A stretch of 11,990 nucleotides of DNA, from assembly GCA_945906715.1 (NCBI GenBank), contig CAMDRK010000051.1, positions 1 to 11,990 of the forward strand, read 5' to 3'. Both the position numbers and the translations under genes were made by a program. Below are positions 1-7,425 of the stretch, one piece after another. Below the pieces are notes generated by a model that was not told the origin of the DNA, made no database searches, and saw only the letters and a list, made by a program, of their open reading frames with translations. The DNA comes from Nitrospira lenta. Lineage in GTDB: Bacteria > Nitrospirota > Nitrospiria > Nitrospirales > Nitrospiraceae. The first letter of the stretch is position 1. Each line of letters begins with the position of its first letter.

Positions 1-480
1 CGCTGGCGCGTCGAACACTATCATTCGCTCGTGCATGCGTTGCATGGAAAGGGAGTAGGAGTGGTGCTGACCGGAAGTCAGGCGGAAGCCGACATGTTCA
101 ACGAGCATATGAACAGTGCCGCGCCGTTTCCTTCCTCGGTGTTAAATCTCATGGGGCAGTTGTCGCTGCGCGAGCTGATGGCCGTGATTGCGGCGAGTCA
201 CGCGGTGGTCTCCGGAGCCACAGGCCCGGCCCACATCGCCGCAGCGTGCGCGGTGCCGAATGTCAGTCTGTTCGATCCGCGGCGCAACAATCTTCCGACG
301 CGTTGGCAGCCGATCGGCAAGGGAGTCGTCTTGCGTCCCGATGTGCCGACTTGCGAAAAATGTATTTATGAGGCCTGCCCCTATTGGGACTGTCTCGACC
401 GGCTGACTGTGGAGACAGTTGCGCAGCAGGTGATGGTAGTCACGAAACAGCCTGTACCACTCAAGGTCGTGCATGTCTAA
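1..480 (+). CDS. Glycosyltransferase family 9 (heptosyltransferase-like), C-terminal part, 5' truncated
   Basis: The reading frame is open from the first base of the window, so the gene begins upstream and only about the last 159 codons are visible. A short start at GTG 31 would be artificial, because the upstream residues (RWRVEHYHSL) continue the family's usual tryptophan-led segment that precedes the second Rossmann domain. The strand VGVVLTGSQAEADM and the motif SGATGPAHIAAA are typical of the ADP-heptose-binding C-terminal domain of GT9 enzymes (WaaC/WaaF/WaaQ family). A cysteine-rich tail follows (CEKCIYEACPYWDC), as in many GT9 proteins. The inferred role is transfer of heptose or a related sugar from a nucleotide donor to an LPS-core-like acceptor on the cytoplasmic face of the inner membrane. 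The stop overlaps the next gene by 8 bases, indicating translational coupling. The family is secure; donor and acceptor are not. Confidence 0.88.
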   Translation, partial: RWRVEHYHSLVHALHGKGVGVVLTGSQAEADMFNEHMNSAAPFPSSVLNLMGQLSLRELMAVIAASHAVVSGATGPAHIAAACAVPNVSLFDPRRNNLPTRWQPIGKGVVLRPDVPTCEKCIYEACPYWDCLDRLTVETVAQQVMVVTKQPVPLKVVHV

Positions 481-1228
481 ATTGTCGGTTTATGTCATCG
501 CCTACAACGACGAGCCCAATATGCGGGCCTGCCTTGAGTCTGTGGCAGGCTGGGGCGATGAGTTGATCGTTGTGGATTCCCACAGTACGGATCGGACGGC
601 CGCCATCGCCCGCGAGTTTACTGAGAAGGTCTACCAGGTAGATTTTCACGGGTTTGGGAAGTTGCGCAACGAGGCGGTTGCGCTCACGACCCATGAGTGG
701 GTCTTCAGTCTGGATAGTGATGAGAGGATGACGCCAGAGTTGCAGGAAGAGATTCGACGGCTGCTCGACCGCGGACCAGAGGCGGATGCCTACTTTGTTC
801 CTCGGAAGAATTATTTTTTAGGCCGGTGGATCAAACATTGCGGCTGGTATCCCGATTATCGGCAACCGCAGTTGTTCCGAAAGGAACGGTTTCGGTATCG
901 CGAGGAATTAGTCCATGAGAGTTTCGATTGCGATGGGCCGGTCGGGCTTCTCAAGAGTCCCGCACTGCAGTATCCCTTTCGGGACATCGATCACTACGTC
1001 GCGAAGCAGGATCGTTACTCGGATTTGATGGCCCGTCGTATGGCGGAGCAAGGCCGGCAGTTCTCCTCTCACCAACTGATCAGCCATCCGCTCGGGGCAT
1101 TCTTCAAGATGTATGTGCAGCGGGCCGGCTTCCTCGACGGCATGCAGGGATTGATTCTTTCCGGACTCTATGCCTATTACACCTTCATGAAGTATGCGAA
1201 ATTCTGGGAGATCTCGAAGGGGAATTGA
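473..1228 (+). CDS. WaaE/KdtX-like family 2 glycosyltransferase (copy 1)
   Basis: This 251-residue protein has a GT-A fold. Residues 4-41 form the nucleotide-binding start (LSVYVIAYNDE, then LIVVDSHSTDRT), DSDER at 81-85 is the metal/nucleotide-binding acidic motif, and FVPRKNYFLGRWIKHCGWYP (about 108-127) with the following QPQLFRK is characteristic of WaaE/KdtX-type LPS-core glycosyltransferases, whose classical members add glucose to inner-core heptose. The C-terminal third ends in a hydrophobic stretch (LSGLYAYYTFMKYAKFW) that probably lies at the membrane. An AAGG about 6 bases before ATG 473 is an acceptable ribosome binding site, and the start overlaps the preceding GT9 gene by 8 bases. 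It resembles the product of 3189-3983 in length and motifs, so the two are probably old paralogues. The sugar is not predictable from sequence. Confidence 0.9.
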   Translation: MSKLSVYVIAYNDEPNMRACLESVAGWGDELIVVDSHSTDRTAAIAREFTEKVYQVDFHGFGKLRNEAVALTTHEWVFSLDSDERMTPELQEEIRRLLDRGPEADAYFVPRKNYFLGRWIKHCGWYPDYRQPQLFRKERFRYREELVHESFDCDGPVGLLKSPALQYPFRDIDHYVAKQDRYSDLMARRMAEQGRQFSSHQLISHPLGAFFKMYVQRAGFLDGMQGLILSGLYAYYTFMKYAKFWEISKGN

Positions 1229-1396
1229 TTCATTGAACTATTGCGAGATCGGGTGACTCTCCTTCGCTGTATACCCCGTAGCGTCCGGCCTTCGTAGCCG
1301 ACGTGGCTGCATCGTGGGAGCAGGCTGCTGCGGGGAGTGTTATCAGGAAGTTCTTCATGCAGGTTCCTGGGGTAGATGTGCTGGAAAGGTTAGACG

Positions 1397-2167
1397 ATGA
1401 AGCGATTGCCATGGTGGAGAAGGCCGTACTTAGCCAAGCGCTTGCTCGAAATCGGCCCGGGGCACAATCCATTCGCCGGGGTCACGCATCTACTGGAACG
1501 ATATGTGTCTGACGGGCATGAGCGAGGCGGAAATGCCTTGTTGGTTCCGACGTCTGCAAGGTTGATCGTCGGCGAAGCGACGGTTTTACCCTTTGCCAAG
1601 AGGGCATTCGATTTTGTCTATGCCTCGCATGTGCTCGAGCACGTGGAAGATCCCGTTCAGGCCTGTAGGGAAATCATGCGTGTGGGGGCGGCGGGGTATA
1701 TCGAAACTCCATCGCCATTTCTTGAGCAGGGGCTGGCTATCGGAGACGAGTCGTCTCCGGAACATTGGTTCCATCGGTGGTTCGTGTTCTCACTGGGCGG
1801 CAACCAACTGGTGTTCGAGCCCAAATCGGTGGAGGAGGTGGCTCGGTTTTGCTCATGCCGGGATGGTCAGTTTCTCCGCGAGTTTTATGCGGCGGTTGAT
1901 TTTCGTGAGGCGCAGCATTGTTTCCGCCGGACGGCGAAGACCACCATCTTTTTTTGGACGTCGTCGTTTCAGGTCGAGGTGCGCGACCGGATGACGGACT
2001 GTTTGCAAGATGGGCGGCCGTGCCGATTTGACTGGATGAGGCGCGCGCTCGTATCGAACTGCAACAATCTTTTGCGCGCGAGCCGGATTCGGCAGCTCAC
2101 GCAACGATTCCCGGAGGTGCGGGAGGTATTTAGGAAATTTGGGCAGCACTCTCTGTTGGTGCATTAG
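1397..2167 (+). CDS. Class I SAM-dependent methyltransferase
   Basis: This 256-residue protein begins almost directly with the SAM-binding motif I (LLEIGPGHNPF, residues 16-26). The central LPFAKRAFDFVYASHVLEH (about 64-82) is the motif II/III region of Methyltransferase_11-like enzymes, and a YIETPS strand lies near 101-106. The C-terminal half, with many aromatic and basic residues, has no motif I recognise and may bind the acceptor. ATG 1397 is preceded by a GGAAAGG sequence about 8 bases upstream. A 168-base gap separates it from the preceding gene, and the next gene starts 8 bases after its stop. In this context it probably methylates a sugar or a glycolipid intermediate, which is inference from the neighbourhood. 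The methyltransferase fold is clear; the substrate is unknown. Confidence 0.85.
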   Translation: MKRLPWWRRPYLAKRLLEIGPGHNPFAGVTHLLERYVSDGHERGGNALLVPTSARLIVGEATVLPFAKRAFDFVYASHVLEHVEDPVQACREIMRVGAAGYIETPSPFLEQGLAIGDESSPEHWFHRWFVFSLGGNQLVFEPKSVEEVARFCSCRDGQFLREFYAAVDFREAQHCFRRTAKTTIFFWTSSFQVEVRDRMTDCLQDGRPCRFDWMRRALVSNCNNLLRASRIRQLTQRFPEVREVFRKFGQHSLLVH

Positions 2168-2175
2168 ACGGAATT

Positions 2176-3192
2176 ATGCTGAGTATCATCGTCGCCATAC
2201 ACAATCAGCTGGGGCATAACCAGCTTTTTCTGGAAGGGATCCAGCGCTATACGACCGGCCCATACGAAGTGATTGTCATTGATAATCACTCAACTGATGG
2301 ATCGGCGGAGTTCTTTGAGTCGAACGGGTGCCGGGTGATTCGCAACGATCGAAATCTCTGCTACCCGGAATCGATGAATCTCGGCTCCGACGCGGCGAGC
2401 GGGGAGTTTCTCTGCCACATCAATAAGGACCTGTATGTCGCGCCGAATTGGAACGGATTCTTGATCGAGGCGATGGAGCGGCATCGTCTGGATGCCGCGT
2501 CGCCGCTGGGATTGGAAATGATGCCGACGGCCCCCTTGACCGATTGGATGCAGGGACGTTGGGCGGCGATCGGGCAAGGGCGGCTCTCCAGTGGGAAAGG
2601 CATCAAGCAGCTGCGAACGATGATTCAGTCAATGTATGGCGATTGGGAACGCTATTGCGGGGAAGCGCACCGGGCGTTTGCCGAAACGATGTTCGACGGG
2701 ATCGTCGGATCCTGCGTCATGATCAGGCGATCGACCTATGACACGCTGGGCGGTTTGGACGAACGGATTCAGTCCGCTGACTGGGATCTGTACTACACTC
2801 TGCGCAAGCGCGAGCAGGCCGTCGGGGATATGAAGCGATGCATGGTCGTGGGGGCGTCGTTCGTGCATCATTTCATTCGGGCGACGATCAAGAGTAAGCG
2901 GGAGCCGTTTGCCTGCACCCATCCTCGACTCTCCATTCCTGAGAAATGGTCGATGGAAGAGCAGGAGCGGCTTTGGTGCAAGCCCAATTATTTTCGATCC
3001 ATCTCGGATGAGCGTTCATTTCAGCAGACCCTCCGTCGGCATGTCGGCAAGCCTCTCAAGAAGCTTGTGCAAGAATTCAACCGTGCCACCGCATGGCGCC
3101 GGCTCTGGATCAGCCCCGATCGCGTGGTCGATCAGTACCGCCGGCAGTTTGAGCAGGCGGTGGCACGGCTACTCAGTGGGATGCCGTCATGA
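2176..3192 (+). CDS. Family 2 glycosyltransferase (GT-A)
   Basis: This 338-residue glycosyltransferase opens with LSIIVAIHNQ and YEVIVIDNHSTDGS (residues 2-43), the standard nucleotide-sugar-binding half. NKD at 83-85 followed by LYVAPNW is the variant DxD region seen in rhamnosyl/GT2 enzymes that usually read as NNDxxxPxxW. GSCVMIRRSTYDTLGGLDERI (ending near 199) and ADWDLYYTLRKR (201-212) are the acceptor-side ExD-like segment, here with WD in place of the more usual ED. About 100 C-terminal residues are basic and tryptophan-containing, without a recognised domain, so the protein is somewhat longer than a minimal GT2. It starts 8 bases after the methyltransferase stop, and its own stop overlaps the next gene by 4 bases. 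It probably adds one sugar to the growing oligosaccharide; linkage and donor cannot be read from the sequence. Confidence 0.87.
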   Translation: MLSIIVAIHNQLGHNQLFLEGIQRYTTGPYEVIVIDNHSTDGSAEFFESNGCRVIRNDRNLCYPESMNLGSDAASGEFLCHINKDLYVAPNWNGFLIEAMERHRLDAASPLGLEMMPTAPLTDWMQGRWAAIGQGRLSSGKGIKQLRTMIQSMYGDWERYCGEAHRAFAETMFDGIVGSCVMIRRSTYDTLGGLDERIQSADWDLYYTLRKREQAVGDMKRCMVVGASFVHHFIRATIKSKREPFACTHPRLSIPEKWSMEEQERLWCKPNYFRSISDERSFQQTLRRHVGKPLKKLVQEFNRATAWRRLWISPDRVVDQYRRQFEQAVARLLSGMPS

Positions 3193-3983
3193 CCAGTGCT
3201 TCCGGTCTGCCTACTGTAGCGTGCGTGGTAATCACCAAGAATGAAGAAGCCAATATCCAAGACTGCCTGAGGTCGGCTCAGTGGGCCAATGAGATGATCG
3301 TGATCGATGCGGAGAGTTGTGACAAGACGGTTGAGTTAGCCCTTACCTGCGGGGCAAAGGTTTCTGTGCGCCCCTGGCCCGGCTTTGGCCTGCAAAAGAA
3401 TTTCGGGATGGCACAGGCATCGTCTGAGTGGATTCTGATCCTTGACGCGGACGAACGAGTGACTGAAGAACTTCATGGGGAAATGGAAACCTGTCTCTTG
3501 CAATGGAAACCTGGTGCTCCCGTGGCCTATCGGATTCCCAGGCGGAACTTTTTTTACGGAGCCTGGGTGCGTGGGGGCGGTGTCTATCCTGATTGTCAGG
3601 TGCGCCTGTTTCGTCGGGGGATCGCTCAGTATAACGATGTCGCTGTGCATGAAAATCTCATCGTCGATGGAGAGATCGGGACGTTGGTTGAGCACCTCGA
3701 TCATTACACGGAGCGGCGTATTCAGGATCACTTCAAGAAGTTCGGGCTCTATACCACGCTGGCGGCACAGGAGAAGGCCAAGAGGGTTCGGACGGTCGGT
3801 TGGACAGACTTGGTCTTCCGTCCGCTGGTGATTTTGGTCAAAACCTATGTCTTGAAACAGGGTTATGGTGATGGAGTGCGTGGACTCATCGTCTGTGTTT
3901 TCGCCAGCATGTACACCTTTGTGAAATATGCCAAGCTGTGGGATGCAACCAGGCAGGCCGCCTCTCACCCGGATGCCAGGTAG
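3189..3983 (+). CDS. WaaE/KdtX-like family 2 glycosyltransferase (copy 2)
   Basis: This 264-residue protein is the second WaaE-type enzyme in the cluster. VACVVITKNEEANI (10-23) and MIVIDAESCDKT (36-47) form the donor site and DADER (86-90) is the acidic metal-binding motif. IPRRNFFYGAWVRGGGVYPD followed by QVRLFRRG is the family signature. The C-terminal part (FASMYTFVKYAKLWD) matches the tail of copy 1 (YAYYTFMKYAKFWE). Its start ATG lies in an ATGA overlap with the preceding stop, with GGGAT just upstream as a likely ribosome binding site. Having two such enzymes in one operon suggests two successive additions, or two branches with similar chemistry. The family assignment is firm; donor and acceptor are inferred only as surface-glycan components. 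Confidence 0.9.
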   Translation: MTSASGLPTVACVVITKNEEANIQDCLRSAQWANEMIVIDAESCDKTVELALTCGAKVSVRPWPGFGLQKNFGMAQASSEWILILDADERVTEELHGEMETCLLQWKPGAPVAYRIPRRNFFYGAWVRGGGVYPDCQVRLFRRGIAQYNDVAVHENLIVDGEIGTLVEHLDHYTERRIQDHFKKFGLYTTLAAQEKAKRVRTVGWTDLVFRPLVILVKTYVLKQGYGDGVRGLIVCVFASMYTFVKYAKLWDATRQAASHPDAR

Positions 3984-5119
3984 TGGCCACACGAATTTTG
4001 TACGTGCATGGGATTGAAGCGATCGGTGGGGCGGAACGCGATCTGATCGCACTACTGAAGACACTCGACCGTCACAAGTGGGAGCCGCATGTGGTCTGTC
4101 CCGGAACAGGCCCGTTCAGAGAGCAGCTCCACGCGACCGCCGTTCCCACTCATGCGCTGAGTTTCCCCCCTTGGAGAAAACCCCTCGCATGGTTTCAGCG
4201 CCGATCAGCGATTGGGCGGCTGGAGACTCTTGTGAATCAACTCGATCCAGCCATGATTCATGTGAACGACATCTGGTGGGTACCCCATACCGTGAGGGCT
4301 ATCGCGAGTCGTATGTCCAATCCCGTGCCGATCGTAGCCCATGTGAGGCAGGAAATCGAACCGGCAAAGGTACGGCGCTATGAGCTTGACCGGGTAGATG
4401 CGGTCATTGCGATCTCTCGGCAGATTGAACAGTCACTGATTGCCGGCGGGGTGTCGGCGAAGAAGGTCCGGACCCTCTACAGTGGTATCGACCTTTCCGA
4501 GAGACAATCCACGCATGATGACCGGGCGATTCATCAGAAGATCGGGCTCCCGAACGGAGCCGTCTTATTAGGCACCGTCGCCAACCTGTTCCCGCGAAAA
4601 GGCTATGAGGTCATGCTTCGGGCTCTCCCGGCTATCGTCCGTGCGGTTCCCACGGTGCACTATGTGATTGTGGGCAGTGACGATCACGGCTATGCCGATC
4701 GATTGAAGAGGCTCGCGCATGAATTGAAGATGATCGATCGCGTACATATTGTTGGCTTTCAGGACCCAGTTCAGCCGTTCTTATCTGCGCTCGATCTCTA
4801 TGTGCACCCGGCACTCATGGAGGGGTTTGGGATCGCGGTGGTCGAAGCGATGGCGATGGGAAAGGCCGTGGTCGCGACCACAACAGGGGGACTTCCCGAA
4901 GTCGTGGCGCAGGGAGAAACCGGCCTGCTTGTTCCTCCAGGAGATGTTGAATCATTAGCCGCGACCGTGGTGTCGCTTCTGGAAGATAGAACTCGACGAG
5001 AGCAGATGGGCCTCTGTGGGAAGGCGCGTGCGCAGGAGCGATTTAGTCTCGATGCGTCCGTTAGGCATATGGAACAGCTGTATGGTGAGGTACTAGGGGC
5101 TCAGAAGGGGAGAGAATGA
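3983..5119 (+). CDS. Family 4 glycosyltransferase (GT-B)
   Basis: I place the start at GTG 3983, which shares one base with the preceding TAG and gives a 378-residue protein beginning MATRILYVHGIEAIGGAERD, the usual GT4 N-terminus. An ATG at 3938 would add 15 residues (GCNQAGRLSPGCQVV) that overlap the upstream gene and do not look like the family, so it is less likely. The donor-binding C-terminal domain is clear: TVANLFPRKGYEVMLRAL with the conserved R/K pair near 205-206, and E-GFGIAVV-E at about 280-288, the EX7E motif. This is followed by GGLPEVV and GETGLLVPPGD, typical of retaining GT4 enzymes. The stop overlaps the next start by 4 bases. It probably extends the oligosaccharide in the cytoplasm; sugar specificity is unknown. 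Confidence 0.9.
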   Translation: MATRILYVHGIEAIGGAERDLIALLKTLDRHKWEPHVVCPGTGPFREQLHATAVPTHALSFPPWRKPLAWFQRRSAIGRLETLVNQLDPAMIHVNDIWWVPHTVRAIASRMSNPVPIVAHVRQEIEPAKVRRYELDRVDAVIAISRQIEQSLIAGGVSAKKVRTLYSGIDLSERQSTHDDRAIHQKIGLPNGAVLLGTVANLFPRKGYEVMLRALPAIVRAVPTVHYVIVGSDDHGYADRLKRLAHELKMIDRVHIVGFQDPVQPFLSALDLYVHPALMEGFGIAVVEAMAMGKAVVATTTGGLPEVVAQGETGLLVPPGDVESLAATVVSLLEDRTRREQMGLCGKARAQERFSLDASVRHMEQLYGEVLGAQKGRE

Positions 5120-6219
5120 AAGTTGGGTTTGATGCGAATCCGATGGTGGGCGATATGGGCGGGGTGGGATGGCACAGTTACCATCTGCTCCGTACGATGC
5201 TGGCGCAGCAAGGGGGAGTCGACGTTGTGGCCTATGCGAGACCAGGCGCTGACCGGCCTGATTCTGTGGGGACGTGGCCGGGCGTTGAGCAGCTCCAGTG
5301 GGTGAATTCGAGTCGATGGGGGATGGCGAAGCGGGGCTCGTCCGATCAATTGGATCTCTACCACGGAACCAATTTCAAGATGCAGACAGTTGGGCGCTAT
5401 GGTGGGCTCGTGACCATTCACGATCTCTGGTTGGATCGCCATCCTGAATACTCAAAGAAGATGTTGGGCCAATGGCCATCGGCGTTCAAAACGAGACAGA
5501 CCGCACTACGAGCAAGGAAAACCATTACCGTGTCCGAGTTTTCTGCCAGGGAACTCGTGGAACTCTATGGGTTGAAACGCGAGCACATCAGGGTGATTCC
5601 CAACGGAGTGTCGGAAGATTTCGTGCCACGTCGTGATGATCAGGCGATGGCGGAGTTGCGGAAACGGATCGGCCTGAAGGCCGAGCGGTTTGTCTTATTT
5701 ATTGGAGGGGCAGATCCGCGCAAGAATCATCAGATATTTCTTGAAGGTGCCGAGATGGTGCGGAAGAAGCTGGGATCGAGAATGTTGGTTCTTGTCGGCT
5801 CGCCGACCCATCCGTTTGGAGACTATGAGAAAACGGCTCGAAGGCGCAGCTTATTGGAAAAGGTGCTCTGCCCGGGACGGTTGTCCACGAACGATCTGCA
5901 GTTGTTATATTCCTCCACCGATCTGTTCGTCTTCCCCTCGTTGTACGAAGGGTTTGGGATGCCCGTGCTAGAAGCGATGGCCTGTGGCGCGCCAGTGCTC
6001 ACGTCCAATTCGACCGCGTTGGCGGAAGTGGCGGGTGATGCGGCGGTGTTGGCAGATCCTCAAGACGCGCGGGCGCTCGGAGAAGCCATGGTCCGTGCGC
6101 TTGAGGATGAGCCGCTTCGAGCCGATTTGAGAATGAAAGGATTCGCTCGTGCCAGGCAGTTCTCATGGGAGCAGGTGGCGGCGAAGACCGTCGCACTGTA
6201 CAGGGAATTATGTGGCTAG
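5116..6219 (+). CDS. Family 4 glycosyltransferase (GT-B), mannosyltransferase-like
   Basis: This 367-residue protein starts MKVGFDANPM with a GGVGWHSYHLL segment (15-25), the pattern of GT4 mannosyl/rhamnosyltransferases that begin with a GGIGRY-like loop. The middle contains VTIHDLW (99-105), TVSEFSARELVELYG (138-152) and VIPNGVSEDF. The donor domain has FIGGADPRKNH (about 195-205), YSSTDLFVFPSLYEGFGMPV and the EX7E pair E278/E286, then a TSNSTALAEVAGDAA segment that closes the nucleotide pocket. A strong purine-rich ribosome binding site (AAGGGGAGAG) precedes the ATG, which lies in an ATGA overlap with the preceding gene. It is the last gene before the 120-base structured gap. The family is certain; mannose as donor is only a resemblance. 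Confidence 0.9.
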   Translation: MKVGFDANPMVGDMGGVGWHSYHLLRTMLAQQGGVDVVAYARPGADRPDSVGTWPGVEQLQWVNSSRWGMAKRGSSDQLDLYHGTNFKMQTVGRYGGLVTIHDLWLDRHPEYSKKMLGQWPSAFKTRQTALRARKTITVSEFSARELVELYGLKREHIRVIPNGVSEDFVPRRDDQAMAELRKRIGLKAERFVLFIGGADPRKNHQIFLEGAEMVRKKLGSRMLVLVGSPTHPFGDYEKTARRRSLLEKVLCPGRLSTNDLQLLYSSTDLFVFPSLYEGFGMPVLEAMACGAPVLTSNSTALAEVAGDAAVLADPQDARALGEAMVRALEDEPLRADLRMKGFARARQFSWEQVAAKTVALYRELCG

Positions 6220-6339
6220 ATGACAGTCAGAAAGTCGAATGTCATCAAGTCTAAAGTCCCAGAATGAGCGGGACATTAGACGCTGCGACTTGAGAGACTT
6301 TGGACTTGATGGCTTGAGAGACTTTCGACGATTTTTATA
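6220..6339 (+). repeat. Intergenic word-repeat hairpin (AAGTC/GACTT)
   Basis: This gap breaks an otherwise nearly continuous operon. Its left half contains repeated AAGTC-type words and its right half repeated GACTT words, so the two halves are complementary. The core arms are 6243-6258 and 6296-6311: 16 positions that all pair in RNA if one G-U is allowed. Outer arms 6230-6236 and 6320-6326 also pair, and a smaller GTCCC/GGGAC hairpin (6256-6260 with 6270-6274) competes with the core. A perfect 13-base direct repeat, CTTGAGAGACTTT, occurs at 6289-6301 and 6313-6325, a 24-base period. A run of five T lies at 6332-6336, just before the next start codon, so a transcription-attenuating role is possible but unproven. 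Confidence 0.75.
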
Positions 6340-6341
6340 AT
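6314..6341 (+). promoter_or_regulatory. Promoter-like TTGAGA-N16-TATAAT overlapping a start codon
   Basis: TTGAGA (6314-6319, five of six matches to the -35 consensus) and a perfect TATAAT (6336-6341) are 16 bases apart. The -10 box overlaps the ATG at 6340, so a transcript from it would begin around 6348, inside the gene, and would lack that start codon. It may therefore be a chance match created by the repeat and the AT-rich run, or a source of short or non-coding transcripts. No Shine-Dalgarno sequence precedes ATG 6340. Confidence 0.3.
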
Positions 6342-7425
6342 GCGTAACATTCTGGTTATAAAACTCCGTTACATCGGTGACGTTTTATTAGCGACGCCGA
6401 CTGTGCGTGCCATCAAAGATGCACGACCGGATGTCCGGGTCACGATGATGGTGAATCGTGGCACGGAAGACGTGTTGTCCGGGAATCCGGACTTGGACGA
6501 GATCATAGTCCTCGACAAAGGTTCTCTGACGGCACAGTCGCGCCTCATTGCCGGGCTGCGCCATCGACAATTCGATACGGTGATCGATTTGACGGATGGA
6601 GACCGGTCTGCGTTTCTGAGTTGGGTCAGCGGGGCGCCGGTTCGGATTGGGTTCAATGACGAGCATCGTTGGAGAGGGAAGTGGTACACCCATGTGGTCC
6701 AGTCTCTGTCCGGTATACAGCACCGGATTGACCGGGATCTGGAAGCTCTTAAGCCCCTGAGCATTCCAGCCGGCTCAAAGGATCTTCAACTTCGGCTGAC
6801 ACCGCAAGAGGTGAAGAGTGCGGATCAACTACTGGATCAGCTTGGTGTTCAGCGATCGCAGCCGATTGTGGTGCTGCAGCCCGGCGCCCGGTACTGGTTT
6901 AAGGCCTGGCCCCCGGAGCGGTTCGCGGCGCTGGCCGATCGTCTCGCATTCCAGTATGGTTGCCAGCTGTTGATCGGAGGCAGCGATCAAGACGTCGATC
7001 TCGCAAACCGGATTCGACAGATGGCGAAGAGTCAACCCCTCATCATGGCAGGCCGTACAACCATTAAACAGTTCGTGGCCATCGCCAAAAATTCAGCGCT
7101 CTTCGTAGGAAGCGATAGCGGCGCGATGCACATGGCTTCCGCAGTCGGCACTCCCGTGGTGGCGTTGTTCGGTCCGTCAGATCCTGCTGAATGGGGGCCG
7201 CGAGGCCGTCAGGTTGAAGTGATCTATAAAGGACTCGACTGTCGGCGCTGCTTCCATCCGACCTGTGAGCGTGGAGAGGAAAGTTGCATGCGTCAAATTG
7301 CCGTGGAGGATGTCGTGGCTGCGGCGAGTCGTCTCATGGGGGAGTTAGGTAGTGTGCCTGCATCTCTTGAGAGGAAAACCGTAATCGAGCTGCGCCCTGT
7401 CAAGATGGAGGCCGGTCATGATTGA
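6340..7425 (+). CDS. GT9 LPS heptosyltransferase (WaaF/WaaQ-like), complete
   Basis: This 361-residue protein has both Rossmann domains of GT9. MRNILVIKLRYIGDVLLATP (1-20) contains the conserved aspartate D14 in the GD pair that is the catalytic position of this family. VVLQPGARYWFKAWPPERFAALAD (177-200) is the heptosyltransferase linker and phosphate-binding region, and GSDSGAMHMASAVGTPVVALFG (257-278) is the donor-binding motif. A cysteine-rich tail (C301, C304, C309, C316) resembles that of the truncated gene at 1-480. The expected reaction is transfer of L-glycero-D-manno-heptose from an ADP donor to the LPS inner core or a similar acceptor. ATG 6340 is the only start: an in-frame TGA at 6307 closes the frame and no ATG, GTG or TTG lies between. 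No ribosome binding site is visible. The stop overlaps the next gene by 8 bases. Confidence 0.92.
   Translation: MRNILVIKLRYIGDVLLATPTVRAIKDARPDVRVTMMVNRGTEDVLSGNPDLDEIIVLDKGSLTAQSRLIAGLRHRQFDTVIDLTDGDRSAFLSWVSGAPVRIGFNDEHRWRGKWYTHVVQSLSGIQHRIDRDLEALKPLSIPAGSKDLQLRLTPQEVKSADQLLDQLGVQRSQPIVVLQPGARYWFKAWPPERFAALADRLAFQYGCQLLIGGSDQDVDLANRIRQMAKSQPLIMAGRTTIKQFVAIAKNSALFVGSDSGAMHMASAVGTPVVALFGPSDPAEWGPRGRQVEVIYKGLDCRRCFHPTCERGEESCMRQIAVEDVVAAASRLMGELGSVPASLERKTVIELRPVKMEAGHD

Noticed and set aside
1303..1512. Small + strand frame across the gap before the methyltransferase at 1397
   Set aside because: It overlaps the methyltransferase start in another frame, has no family resemblance or good ribosome binding site, and the 168-base gap holds no other signal I can support.
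3938..3982. Upstream ATG start for the GT4 gene at 3983
   Set aside because: It would add 15 residues unlike the GT4 N-terminus and overlap the previous gene by 46 bases; GTG 3983 gives the expected beginning.
3336..4064. Long open frame on the minus strand (242 codons)
   Set aside because: It lies entirely antisense to a well-supported WaaE-type gene and the start of a GT4 gene, has no recognisable motif, and its length is explained by codon bias of the opposite strand.
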